Below are positions 8,133 to 16,022 of a stretch of DNA of 64,000 nucleotides, piece after piece. The translations under genes and the position numbers were made by a program. The notes beneath the pieces are model-generated. The model was given only the letters and a program-made list of their open reading frames with translations. It had not been told where the DNA came from and did not search any database. Position 1 is the stretch's first letter. Each line of letters opens with the position of its first letter. The stretch is from NCBI GenBank assembly GCA_017413085.1, contig JAFPVC010000059.1, positions 1 to 64,000 of the forward strand, written 5' to 3'. This stretch comes from Prevotella sp. (lineage in GTDB: Bacteria > Bacteroidota > Bacteroidia > Bacteroidales > Bacteroidaceae).

Positions 8133-8333
8133 TTACATTCGTAGAAGTTCATTGACGTTAACTTCGAGACATTTGGCAACCTCCATTAGGTTCTCCAAGT
8201 TGGGTTGTGCACTGTTGGTACACCATTTGGATACAGTGGCTTGGTCAACACCGATTTGCTCGGCTAACCACTTGTTGGTGCGTTTCTTCTCTGCAAGCAC
8301 CACTTTTAAGCGATTTAAGTCTTTACTTTCCAT
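8133..8333 (-). CDS. XRE-family helix-turn-helix regulator (66 aa)
   Basis: A single Cro/CI-type HTH: WLAEQIGVDQATVSKWCTN, then LMEVAKCLEVNVNELL. Small size and position at the head of a restriction cassette are typical of controller proteins. A -7 box lies at 8362-8369. The 127 bases to the dam stub may hold operator and leader sequence, but I cannot define an operator. Confidence 0.85.
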   Translation of the reverse strand: MESKDLNRLKVVLAEKKRTNKWLAEQIGVDQATVSKWCTNSAQPNLENLMEVAKCLEVNVNELLRM

Positions 8334-8361
8334 GTTATACGTTATTACATAATACTGGGTA

Positions 8362-8369
8362 CAAAGATA
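8362..8369 (-). promoter_or_regulatory. -7 box (TATCTTTG) of the restriction cassette
   Basis: TATCTTTG lies about 29 bases upstream of the XRE regulator ATG at 8333. It is the only clear promoter at the head of the co-directional genes 8333 to 2907. Confidence 0.5.
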
Positions 8370-8677
8370 GCGATTTTTTATCAGAAATGATTATGTTTTG
8401 CTAAAAATATGAGCACAGAGGCAAAAATATTTGTCTTTTAACAAATTCTCGCTTCAAATTATCAATACCATCATTATGCCATAACACAATTGATGTGTCT
8501 TTATGAGGCAAATTTTATAGTCGTAAAATTTACAGCCATAAAATTTCATAAAGAGGTCCTATGAAAATGTAGTCATCGATTGTTAATCGGCAAAATTGCA
8601 GTTTCTATAAAAAATGTCCCCCAAAAGAGTAGTCAAAATCCTCATACTGTTCGTCTTTTCAATGCTACATCTTGTCA
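8370..8677. other. Intergenic stretch, no gene seen
   Basis: A/T-rich, with an imperfect repeat of ATAAAATTT and TCGTAAAATTT at about 8512-8552. No coding frame of interest. Confidence 0.5.
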
Positions 8678-9055
8678 TTATCTTATCTCCAACCTCGGCC
8701 TTACCGGGTCTGTGAGCCTGATGATGTGATTGTATTCTACCGTCAGCACTCCCTTGACTCCCCTGAAAAACTGCATGGTATCTTCAAGCGACTTCGCATC
8801 AGGTTTCTTCAGTGACATACCGTTGATGAAGTTATAGTCATAGACTATCTCGCACTGAAATTCCTTGATGGCTTTCAGCAGAGGCTCCCTGCCTGTTTCC
8901 TTGTCATACATTACCAGAAACACGTCAGGCGAATGTTCCTGTTCTATTTGCTGCGCTTGTATAGGGACAGATTGTTCCACCGTATGCCTGGTCCTGCATG
9001 ATACAAACAGGACAGCAAGCGTTATCAAAGTGGAATATTTTAACATCCTATACAT
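8678..9055 (-). CDS. Small lipoprotein of unknown function (125 aa)
   Basis: Type II signal peptide: a hydrophobic N-terminus ending LFVSC, so Cys20 is the likely lipidated residue. The mature part has a ferredoxin-like alternating pattern (VFLVMYDKETG, LLKAIKEFQCEIVYDY, MQFFRGVKGVLTVEYNHIIRL), resembling small inhibitor I9-like folds. That is inference from pattern only. Probably an outer- or inner-membrane-anchored periplasmic protein. No operon partner is obvious. Confidence 0.7.
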   Translation of the reverse strand: MYRMLKYSTLITLAVLFVSCRTRHTVEQSVPIQAQQIEQEHSPDVFLVMYDKETGREPLLKAIKEFQCEIVYDYNFINGMSLKKPDAKSLEDTMQFFRGVKGVLTVEYNHIIRLTDPVRPRLEIR

Positions 9056-9141
9056 AATTCAAGTTTCGCTTTTACTCCGCTCGGCTATGCCGCTTCGCTC
9101 GTCGAAGCATTGCAACATCTATTTTCTTCTTATTTCCTGCC

Positions 9142-9345
9142 TTACTCATCTTTGGTGAGCATATAAACCGCCAGCGTAGGCACAAGGACCCACAGCCAGA
9201 GCGAGGTCTCGAGTAATGCAAACGAGCCGAAATAGTCGAGCAACGTCTGGAATTTCAATACTACATCTATCAGTATGTATGAAATAGCGAACCAGCAAAT
9301 GAAAAATATTGCCGAGTACTTTATTTTGCGCTTCTTTAGTTTCAT
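9142..9345 (-). CDS. Small two-helix membrane protein (67 aa)
   Basis: Lysine-rich start (MKLKKRKIKY), then hydrophobic segments at about 11-28 (AIFFICWFAISYILIDVV) and 43-62 (SLWLWVLVPTLAVYML), with a charged end TKDE. I chose ATG 9345; an earlier in-frame ATG at 9417 would overlap the esterase gene and lacks membrane-protein character. Function unknown. Confidence 0.6.
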   Translation of the reverse strand: MKLKKRKIKYSAIFFICWFAISYILIDVVLKFQTLLDYFGSFALLETSLWLWVLVPTLAVYMLTKDE

Positions 9346-9389
9346 TTTTTTTACCGTATTTGCATTATTATGTTGAATTTTGAATTCAT

Positions 9390-10007
9390 TCAGTACTCTG
9401 GCGAGTCTGCGACACATGCCACCTCCGCAAGCATTCTTTCAGCCAGAGGCACGTACCACTTGCGCACCTCCTCTGCCGTTGGCGTGTGTGCTCCGGGGAA
9501 ATGGAATGAATGCGAATAGTATTCCAGGAAGAGAGGCTCAAAGTGCGCCAGCGTGTCCTGCTCGCCAAACAGTCCCCATACGCGGTCTTTGTTATCAGGT
9601 GATGTATGGTCAAACTGCATGGCCTCAACCTCAGCAAACTCACTTATCAAAGCCTCGTCGATGACGAACTTCTGGTTGCCATCCCTTCGTGGTGCCTTAT
9701 ATTCATGCCCGCCAATGCGCTGCCTAAGAAACTCCGTCATCTTGAAATGAGGGTTGCCCAACAAGGCTGGAACGCCGGCTATGGGAGCCAGCATCTGCGC
9801 ATAGAACGCTCCGCAACTGTTACCCACCACAAGGTCGGGAGTTGCGCCGTCTATCACGCCTTGTATAAAACTCATCGCCACCATCGGATGCAGCGGCAAG
9901 TCTGGCGAAATGACCTCTGCACGCCCCTTGAAGGCATCGCGTAGCGCCATGGCAAGCACACATTGTCCGCTGGCAAAGAAGCCATGCAGGAATAGTATCT
10001 TTTTCAT
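9390..10007 (-). CDS. YqiA/UPF0227-like alpha/beta-hydrolase
   Basis: 205 residues with the YqiA pattern: ILFLHGFFASG at the N-terminus (oxyanion region), the nucleophile elbow GNSCGAFYA (Ser about 63), an acid in LFGEQD and the catalytic His in FPGAHTP. Known members are small carboxyl/thioesterases of uncertain physiological substrate. No signal peptide, so cytoplasmic. It is followed 44 bases on by a small membrane protein and preceded closely by carbonic anhydrase (22-base gap), suggesting co-transcription with it. Confidence 0.8.
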   Translation of the reverse strand: MKKILFLHGFFASGQCVLAMALRDAFKGRAEVISPDLPLHPMVAMSFIQGVIDGATPDLVVGNSCGAFYAQMLAPIAGVPALLGNPHFKMTEFLRQRIGGHEYKAPRRDGNQKFVIDEALISEFAEVEAMQFDHTSPDNKDRVWGLFGEQDTLAHFEPLFLEYYSHSFHFPGAHTPTAEEVRKWYVPLAERMLAEVACVADSPEY

Positions 10008-10029
10008 CTAACGAATCTCTATTTCCTCC

Positions 10030-10572
10030 TTATTGTATTTCATCAAGTTTTCCTGTCTCAGAGTCAATGATAAAGCCACGTACCACTATATCCTTTGGAA
10101 CCAGCGGATGAGTCTTTATTGTCTCCACTGTCTTTCTCACTGAGGTAGGAGTATCCCTGAAGCCCTCCAGCCAATGATGCAGGTCTATGCCGCACTTCTG
10201 AATGGTTTCAAGTGTTTCGTCAGTCACCCCCCTGGCTATCATCTCATGGTGAAAATGTTCATAGCTCATGTGGCAAGCTCCGCAATGCGAGTGAGCGACC
10301 ACCATTATCTCTTTCACACCCAGTTCATATATCGCCACTATCAGGCTACGCATGGCTGAGTCGAAGGCAGAGATAACCAGTCCGCCGGCGTTCTTGATAA
10401 TCTTCGCGTCACCGTTCTTCAGTCCGAGCGCAGCAGGCAACAGCTCTGTCAGTCGTGTGTCCATACATGACAGCACCGCCAACTTCTTGTCGGGGTATTT
10501 GTCCGTTATGTACTTCTCGTAGCCTTTCTGTTCTACGAAAGTCTTGTTATAGTCAATAATCTGGTCTATCAT
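10030..10572 (-). CDS. Beta-class carbonic anhydrase
   Basis: 180 residues. Zinc-site motifs are SCMDTR (Cys36, Asp/Arg dyad) and HSHCGAC, in the right order and spacing for a beta-CA. Converts CO2 and water to bicarbonate; cytoplasmic. Bicarbonate supply fits a succinate-type fermenter that carboxylates PEP. A well-formed promoter lies upstream (TTTG, 20 bases, TAACTTTG at 10643-10650). Confidence 0.88.
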   Translation of the reverse strand: MIDQIIDYNKTFVEQKGYEKYITDKYPDKKLAVLSCMDTRLTELLPAALGLKNGDAKIIKNAGGLVISAFDSAMRSLIVAIYELGVKEIMVVAHSHCGACHMSYEHFHHEMIARGVTDETLETIQKCGIDLHHWLEGFRDTPTSVRKTVETIKTHPLVPKDIVVRGFIIDSETGKLDEIQ

Positions 10573-10642
10573 CTGTTTAAGTTTGAGTCTGTAATCCGGT
10601 TAACTTGATGCCGCATTCTGTATGTATTTGGTATTACAAACG

Positions 10643-10650
10643 CAAAGTTA
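10643..10650 (-). promoter_or_regulatory. -7 box (TAACTTTG) for carbonic anhydrase
   Basis: TAACTTTG with a TTTG -33 box 20 bases upstream on the minus strand, about 70 bases before the ATG. Among the best-formed promoters in the window. Confidence 0.6.
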
Positions 10651-10839
10651 CAACTTTTTTCTGAATGACGCAAATTATAATCCACAGAACGAGGCATTAT
10701 TTCTATTTTGTCCTATCCTACCCCTCGTTTTAAGTCGAAATAGAGGGCTGTTTTTCAAAAAAGTTTAAGGTTGGTCGATTTCATCGGCATTCTCAGCGAG
10801 TTGTAACTTACTGATATTCAGTAAAGGCATAAAACAAAA

Positions 10840-10888
10840 CCTTGCAATATGATATATTTCTGCTTGTAAAAGCTATCATATTGCAAGG
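10840..10888. repeat. 15-bp perfect inverted repeat
   Basis: 10840-10854 (CCTTGCAATATGATA) is the exact complement of 10874-10888, with a 19-base loop. It lies next to the palindromic repeat array and has no T-tract. Role unknown. Confidence 0.55.
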
Positions 10889-10894
10889 TAAAAC

Positions 10895-10957
10895 GTGCCT
10901 AATTACGATGTAAAAGCATACATATTACGTCCTAAAAGCTATGCTTTAGCACCTAAG
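10895..10957. repeat. Member of the GATTAC/AAAAGCATAC repeat family
   Basis: Contains CTAATTACGATGTAAAAGC followed by ATACATATTACG. The block AAAAGCATACATATTACG is shared exactly with 31952-31969 and 48692-48709, and an inverted form occurs at about 61687. Confidence 0.55.
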
Positions 10958-10962
10958 TAGGG

Positions 10963-10991
10963 AAAACAGCCCCATAAAAAGGCTGTTTTTT
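10963..10991. terminator. Bidirectional terminator hairpin
   Basis: Stem AAAACAGCC (10963-10971) with GGCTGTTTT (10981-10989), T-run on the plus strand and a T-rich arm on the minus. It lies beyond the stop of the transporter-regulator gene at 11081. Confidence 0.6.
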
Positions 10992-11080
10992 GCATTTTTC
11001 CCTACCCGTCCCTCTCTATTTTAAGTTTTTTCATAGACTTTTTTCCAACCCCAAAATATCAAAAATGTCCTATCGTAAGA

Positions 11081-13039
11081 CTATCCTTCAAACATATACC
11101 CGAAGCCTGTACGACTGACAATATTCTGGGCGTATGGACCCAGTTTCTTGCGCAGACGGGTGATATTGACATTCACTGTGCGGTCTGTCACCACCACGCC
11201 TGTCCACACGTCATCCATCAGCTGCTGGCGCGAGAGCACCTTGCCACGGTTTGACAGCAACAAGCGGAGCAGTGCAAACTCCGTAGGGGTAAGGCTCACG
11301 CTTACTCCGTCAACGGCTGCAGTCTTCTTGTCAAGGTCAAGCTGCAGTCCGTTAAAGCCGAGCATGTGCCTGCCCAGACGAGACTCCACTATATTCATTA
11401 CATAGTCGCCTATCTTTTCGCAGTCTGCCACGATGTCACCATACAGCGTACCAAGGGCATAGGAGTACAGGTGAGCATTCACATCGTTTATTCTCTCCAC
11501 CTTTATCTGGTCGCGCAGTTCGTTTATGTCCTTCTCTATTGAGAGTGAATCACTGAGTGTAAGGTCTTCACGCCTGCCACTTACCACAACTATCATCTGC
11601 GCCACAGCCTCGTTTACCAGTCGGAGCATATCGTGTATCCTGCCATATTGCGCTGCAGACAGGTCTTCCTTACCCTTGCGCAGGTGCTTGACGGTGCGGG
11701 CAATCTTGAAACAGGCATCGCCGATGGATTCCAGTTCACCTATCTGACGGAGCATCACGCGCACCTTCTCCTTCGTCTCGTCAGAAAGACGCTCGTTGCT
11801 CACCTGCTCCAGGTAGTTGGCAATCTCTATCTCCATATTGTCGGCTATGGTCTCATAGCGTTCTATGCGGGCATACTGTGCGTCAAGCTCTTTCTTGTCC
11901 TTCTCGTCTATCAACGCACACACTATGCCGAACATACGCTGCATACGCTCAGCAAAGTGTACCACCTCTTTCTGAGCCTGCAGCACTGCTATCTCCGGAG
12001 TCTGTATCACGCCGCCACTGATAAAGTGCAGCGTGGTGGGCTGTTTGGCCTCTGCCTTGCCTTCCGGCAGCAACTTGCATACCACACGCTCCATCTGTGG
12101 TATCAGACCAATGAGCAGTGCGGTATTGATTACATTGAAACAGGTATGGAACATGGCGAGCACCACAGGGATGCGCGCCGACTGTCCTGCCGATGACGGA
12201 TCGTAGCCTACAAAGCCACACACCAGATTTACAAACGGATAGAACACCGCAAGCACCCAGATGACTCCAAACACATTGAACAGCAGGTGTGCGAGTGCAG
12301 CCCTGCGCGCCTCTGTGCCCGCACCGAGTGCTGCCAGGTTAGCCGTAGCCGTGGTGCCTATGTTCTCGCCCATCACCAGGGCTATGCCCATGTAGATAGG
12401 CAGTACACCGGTTGAGCAGAGCAGTATGGTGATGGCCATCACCGCTGCCGACGACTGCACCACGCAGGTTATGATGGTGCCAGCGGCAAGGAAGGCAAGG
12501 ATGGTGAAATAGCTGCCAGTGTCGAATGATGCGAAGAAACTTACCACATCGGCATTATGGGCAAGGTCCATGTCGCGACCCACGCTGCTCAGCATCACCA
12601 GCGACCAGAACAGGAATCCCAGTCCAAAGAGCAGGTCGCCTGCCACGCGGTGGCGTTTCTTGTAGATTAGTACCATGCCTACAAGGAAAGACGAGAACAC
12701 TATGACGGTAAGGTCAACATTATAGCCCAGCGACATAATCCATGCCGTAAGCGTGGTGCCTATGTTGGCACCCATTATCACGGATATGGCCTGCGCCAGC
12801 GTGAGCAGTCCTGCCGATACGAACGACACGGTCATAACCGTGGTGGCTGACGATGACTGCACGGCACACGTCACCAGCGTGCCTGTCAGCATACCGCTCA
12901 GCCTGTTGCCCGTCATGCGTGCCAATATGTGTCGCAGGCTCGGACCTGCCATCTTCTGCAAGGCATCGCTCATGGTCTTCATTCCGTAAATGAGCAGTGC
13001 CAGCGAACCAAGTAACCTGAATATCAAATCTATCTCCAT
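11081..13039 (-). CDS. Na/Pi cotransporter - PhoU-like - OmpR/PhoB winged-helix fusion
   Basis: 652 residues in three parts. About 1-330: Na/phosphate cotransporter (NptA/PNaS) with two inverted repeats marked by CAVQSSSATT with MGANIGTT, and CVVQSSAAV with MGENIGTT. About 355-550: PhoU-like helical bundle (KEVVHFAERMQRMFG, IGELESIGDACFKIAR). Residues 564-652: a complete OmpR/PhoB-type DNA-binding domain (LTPTEFALLRLLLSNRGKVL, then VWTG, RTVNVNITRLRKKLG, GFGYMF). The first two parts are a common pairing; the C-terminal winged helix is the unusual addition. It suggests a membrane protein that senses phosphate flux and regulates transcription directly, which is inference. A 193-nt structured leader ends 7 bases before the ATG. 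Confidence 0.9.
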   Translation of the reverse strand: MEIDLIFRLLGSLALLIYGMKTMSDALQKMAGPSLRHILARMTGNRLSGMLTGTLVTCAVQSSSATTVMTVSFVSAGLLTLAQAISVIMGANIGTTLTAWIMSLGYNVDLTVIVFSSFLVGMVLIYKKRHRVAGDLLFGLGFLFWSLVMLSSVGRDMDLAHNADVVSFFASFDTGSYFTILAFLAAGTIITCVVQSSAAVMAITILLCSTGVLPIYMGIALVMGENIGTTATANLAALGAGTEARRAALAHLLFNVFGVIWVLAVFYPFVNLVCGFVGYDPSSAGQSARIPVVLAMFHTCFNVINTALLIGLIPQMERVVCKLLPEGKAEAKQPTTLHFISGGVIQTPEIAVLQAQKEVVHFAERMQRMFGIVCALIDEKDKKELDAQYARIERYETIADNMEIEIANYLEQVSNERLSDETKEKVRVMLRQIGELESIGDACFKIARTVKHLRKGKEDLSAAQYGRIHDMLRLVNEAVAQMIVVVSGRREDLTLSDSLSIEKDINELRDQIKVERINDVNAHLYSYALGTLYGDIVADCEKIGDYVMNIVESRLGRHMLGFNGLQLDLDKKTAAVDGVSVSLTPTEFALLRLLLSNRGKVLSRQQLMDDVWTGVVVTDRTVNVNITRLRKKLGPYAQNIVSRTGFGYMFEG

Positions 13040-13046
13040 ATATTAT

Positions 13047-13239
13047 AGGTGGGTTCTAAAAATTCCCACGAGTTAAATTAATCAATTATGTGAATATCAT
13101 TATGTCATCTTTTTGTTTTCTTTCAGTGCATACTGCCAGTCCTTTCGGTCACATAGCCCGCTATGCTCACTCAACGACTGACACTCTGCCCTCGAAACAA
13201 ATTCAAAAATCTGACAGTGGGAATTATTAGATCCCACCT
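13047..13239 (-). ncRNA. 193-nt structured leader element, copy A
   Basis: Terminal arms 13217-13239 and 13047-13069 pair over 23 bp with two conserved internal mismatches. An inner 8-bp stem (13176-13183 with 13134-13141) reads TGTCAGTC / GACTGGCA in the sense strand, and an apical CATAG/CTATG hairpin is identical in both copies. Copy B at 63216-63408 has the same length, and its inner stem differs by three compensatory pairs. The element lies between the -7 box at 13258-13265 and the ATG at 13039, ending 7 bases before the start, so it could mask initiation. A MITE-like mobile repeat is the alternative. Confidence 0.6.
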
Positions 13240-13257
13240 ATATATTTATTGCATGTG

Positions 13258-13265
13258 CAAAGATA
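13258..13265 (-). promoter_or_regulatory. -7 box (TATCTTTG) for the transporter-regulator gene
   Basis: TATCTTTG on the minus strand. A transcript starting about 7 bases on would carry the whole 193-nt element in its 5' leader. Confidence 0.55.
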
Positions 13266-13335
13266 CTAAAGAAAAACCATACCAACGAAAAAAAAAGGTT
13301 ACAATTCGGTTACGATTGCCCTTTTCACCCTATCA

Positions 13336-14151
13336 TTATTTCGGTTGCAGGCTTTGACGGTACTCGCTGGGAGTGAGTCCGAGGTGCTTGGTGCAGTATC
13401 GGCTGAAGTATGAGAGTGAGGCGAAGTTCATGCGGTAGGCTATCTGGGTTAGTGACAAGCTGTCGTCACTCAGGTAGTCTTTTATAATAGGTATGGTGTG
13501 GCGCACAATGAATGAGCTGACGCTGTGGCCTGTCATGCGGCGCACTGTGTCGGAGAGGTATTTCGGCGATACGTTGAGACGCTCGGCATAGTAGTTCACT
13601 TCGCGCTCGGTCTGACTGATGCCGGTGGCGAGGAGTGCCATGAGTTCCTTCACGATGTAGCCGGCGCGGTCGGTGTGGTTCTCGGTGGCATCGCGCATGG
13701 CGTGCACCTCGAAGATGTCGTACATCATGGTGAGGCACAGGCTGCCCATCATTTCGCGGTAGAACATCATGTGACGGTCTGCCATGCGACTGCGCAACTT
13801 GTGGAAATCTTCAAGGATGTGGGCTGCCTGTTCGTCAGTGAGCCTGATGACAGGGTTGTGGTTAAGCGATATGCTGCCCCCGATGCTGTAGTTGTTGGTA
13901 GGCAACTGGCTCTGCAGGAACTTGTAGTCGGCGGCAAACCACTCCACCTGCATGTCAGGAGGTGCGGCAAGGTTCTTCACCTTGTGGGGCTGAGGTATGA
14001 CCACGAGGTCGTTTTTGGTTATGTGGTAGCACTTCTCGTAGTACACGAAGCTGCCCTCGCCGGCGGTGCAGAGCATGTGCATGCAGGTGTGGGCCAGCGA
14101 CGGGGCGTTAAGGGCGTGAAAGTCAGTAGAGTATAGAAAGTCAATGGTCAT
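13336..14151 (-). CDS. AraC-family transcriptional regulator
   Basis: 271 residues: an N-terminal cupin-like sensing domain (GEGSFVYYEKCYHITKNDLV, followed by VIPQPHKV) and a C-terminal double HTH (YAERLNVSPKYLSDTVRRMT, then LSLTQIAYRMNFASLSYFSR). I chose ATG 14151 because the -7 box at 14181-14188 lies upstream of it; in-frame ATGs further left would lie upstream of the promoter. It diverges from the redox operon at 14312-21866 with promoters about 90 bases apart, so it is the likely regulator of that operon. Confidence 0.87.
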   Translation of the reverse strand: MTIDFLYSTDFHALNAPSLAHTCMHMLCTAGEGSFVYYEKCYHITKNDLVVIPQPHKVKNLAAPPDMQVEWFAADYKFLQSQLPTNNYSIGGSISLNHNPVIRLTDEQAAHILEDFHKLRSRMADRHMMFYREMMGSLCLTMMYDIFEVHAMRDATENHTDRAGYIVKELMALLATGISQTEREVNYYAERLNVSPKYLSDTVRRMTGHSVSSFIVRHTIPIIKDYLSDDSLSLTQIAYRMNFASLSYFSRYCTKHLGLTPSEYRQSLQPK

Positions 14152-14180
14152 GTTGGTTGTGATTGAAGGGGTTACGGATG

Positions 14181-14188
14181 CAAAGTTA
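14181..14188 (-). promoter_or_regulatory. -7 box (TAACTTTG) for the AraC gene
   Basis: TAACTTTG with TTTG 20 bases upstream on the minus strand; about 29 bases before the chosen ATG. Confidence 0.6.
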
Positions 14189-14276
14189 CACATTAATTTA
14201 TATATATACAAACGATTTACGCAAAAAGTTAAAATTGTAACGTATTTTGTGAAACAAGCATATCGGAAAAACATCG

Positions 14277-14284
14277 TAACTTTG
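14277..14284 (+). promoter_or_regulatory. -7 box (TAACTTTG) for the redox operon
   Basis: TAACTTTG 27 bases before the ATG of the 42-aa gene. Back-to-back with the AraC promoter, so an activator site is expected at 14190-14270. No exact repeat there is clear to me. Confidence 0.55.
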
Positions 14285-14311
14285 CAGCAGGAAAATTAAA
14301 AATTAAGAATT

Positions 14312-14440
14312 ATGGAATATCCAAAAGGTTACGTATTTGAATTGATGGAGAAAAGCGGTCCTACTGATGTGAGAGAGCCGTATTTCATGGAGGCAAAGGT
14401 GATAAAGATGCAGGATCCGAAGGAACAAAAGGAACTATAA
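14312..14440 (+). CDS. Small protein of 42 aa heading the redox operon
   Basis: Opens MEYPKGYVFELMEKSGPTD and closes DPKEQKEL; hydrophilic, no signal. ATG is 27 bases after the promoter box and the stop is 13 bases before the flavodoxin start. Its codon use looks like its neighbours. Either a real small protein or a leader reading frame; I do not recognise it. Confidence 0.5.
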   Translation: MEYPKGYVFELMEKSGPTDVREPYFMEAKVIKMQDPKEQKEL

Positions 14441-14453
14441 TTATTTATAAGGT

Positions 14454-15083
14454 ATGAAAACGTTGAACTATATTATTGTTTTGGCCTTATGCATGTTGGT
14501 GTCAACAGCCTGCAATGGCAGCAAGAAACAGGAAATAAATAACCAAGAAACAAAGGAAATCATGAACTCGGATAAAAAAGCAATTGTAGTGTTCTTCTCG
14601 CATGCGGGAGACAACTACGCGGTAGGTAACATTGAGGTAGGCAACACGAAGATAGTAGCCGACTATATCAGTGAACTGACAGGTGCAGAGCAGTTTGAGA
14701 TTGCTACGCACAAGTATGACGGCATGGCGTACAACCCACTCATCAAACTGGCGCAGGAAGAGGCAGAGAAAGGTGAACTGCCGGAGTATGAGGGCGACGT
14801 GGACCTTAGCCAGTATGACACGGTGTTCATCGGCGGTCCGGTATGGTGGGGCACCTATCCGCAGGTGATGTTCACCTTCTTCAAGAAGCATAGGGATGAC
14901 ATGAAGGGCAAGACCGTCATTCCGTTTACGACACATGAAGGCAGCGGACTGGCCAACTGCGTGGACGACGTAAAGAAGACTTTCCCTGGTGCAAACGTCA
15001 TGAAGGGATTCTCAATCTACGGACATGAGGTGCGCACGGAGAGAGCAAAGGTGGAAAAATGGCTGAAGGGAGTTGGAAATTAA
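14454..15083 (+). CDS. Flavodoxin-like lipoprotein
   Basis: 209 residues: a lipoprotein signal (LCMLVSTAC, Cys20) followed by a flavodoxin domain (VVFFSHAGDNYAVG; NTKIVADYIS; then FIGGPVWWGTYPQ, the W/Y flavin-stacking loop). It binds FMN and probably works in electron transfer in the cell envelope, which is unusual for flavodoxins that are normally cytoplasmic. Second gene of the AraC-linked operon. Confidence 0.85.
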   Translation: MKTLNYIIVLALCMLVSTACNGSKKQEINNQETKEIMNSDKKAIVVFFSHAGDNYAVGNIEVGNTKIVADYISELTGAEQFEIATHKYDGMAYNPLIKLAQEEAEKGELPEYEGDVDLSQYDTVFIGGPVWWGTYPQVMFTFFKKHRDDMKGKTVIPFTTHEGSGLANCVDDVKKTFPGANVMKGFSIYGHEVRTERAKVEKWLKGVGN

Positions 15084-15163
15084 GAATTAAGAATTAAGAA
15101 TAAAGAATTCTTGCTTTGGCAAGCGTCACTGCGTGCCGAGCGATGAATTATGAATTAAAAAAT

Positions 15164-16009
15164 ATGGAATACATTAAATTATATAACGGAGTAGAGATGC
15201 CAGTGCTGGGCTACGGAGTGTTTATGGTTAGTCCTGGTGAGTGTGAGCGATGCGTGACAGACGCACTGAACACAGGCTATAGGTTGATAGACACGGCGCA
15301 GGCTTACCAGAATGAGGAAGGCGTGGGTAACGCATGGCGCAAGAGCGGACTGAAGCGCGAGGATTTGTTTCTCGTGACGAAGGTGTGGATATCAAACAAC
15401 GGAGAGGAAAAGGCAGCTGAGAGCATAGACGAGAGTCTGCGCAAATTGCAGACTGAGTATATAGACCTTTTGCTGATACATCAGGCATACGGCGATGTCT
15501 TCGGCACATGGCGTGCCATGGAAAAGGCATATCGCGCCGGCAAGGTGAGAGCCATAGGCGTGAGCAACTTCCAGGCTGGTCGCTTCTTTGACTTCGCCCA
15601 TTATGTGGATGTGAAGCCAATGGTAAACCAGCTGCAATGTAACGTGATGATACAGCAGCATGGCATAGAGGCCATACACAGTGAGTTTGGCACGAAGATG
15701 ATGGCATGGGGCCCACTCGGCGGTCAGGGCGTTGACGGTATCGTGAAGAGCGAGGCGCTGGCAGCCATAGGAGCCAAGTATGGCAAGAGTGCCGCACAGG
15801 TGGCGTTGCGCTGGCTTACGCAGCGCGGCATTGTGGCAATACCAAAGTCTGTACACAAGGAACGCATGGAGCAGAACTATAAAGTATTAGACTTCTCACT
15901 GACAGATGACGACATGGCGCAGATAGCCAAGATGAACCAGCATGATAATGGTACCATCAACTTCGGTGATCCACAATTTGTGAAATACTTGATTGAGAAT
16001 TACGGATAA
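15164..16009 (+). CDS. Aldo/keto reductase
   Basis: 281 residues, TIM barrel with the AKR tetrad: Asp/Tyr in YRLIDTAQAYQNEEGVG, Lys in LVTKVW, His in LLIHQAYG; NADPH-binding text AIPKSVHKERMEQN near the C-terminus. Reduces aldehydes or ketones in the cytoplasm. I start at ATG 15164 (MEYIKLYNG); the upstream in-frame ATG at 15116 runs through A/T-rich repeat sequence (15084-15160) and is not credible. Confidence 0.9.
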   Translation: MEYIKLYNGVEMPVLGYGVFMVSPGECERCVTDALNTGYRLIDTAQAYQNEEGVGNAWRKSGLKREDLFLVTKVWISNNGEEKAAESIDESLRKLQTEYIDLLLIHQAYGDVFGTWRAMEKAYRAGKVRAIGVSNFQAGRFFDFAHYVDVKPMVNQLQCNVMIQQHGIEAIHSEFGTKMMAWGPLGGQGVDGIVKSEALAAIGAKYGKSAAQVALRWLTQRGIVAIPKSVHKERMEQNYKVLDFSLTDDDMAQIAKMNQHDNGTINFGDPQFVKYLIENYG

Positions 16010-16022
16010 AAAGAATACGACT

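Noticed and set aside
13525-14136. Plus-strand open frame of 203 aa opposite the AraC gene
   Set aside because: His/Val-rich composition typical of antisense to a conserved regulator; no start signal.
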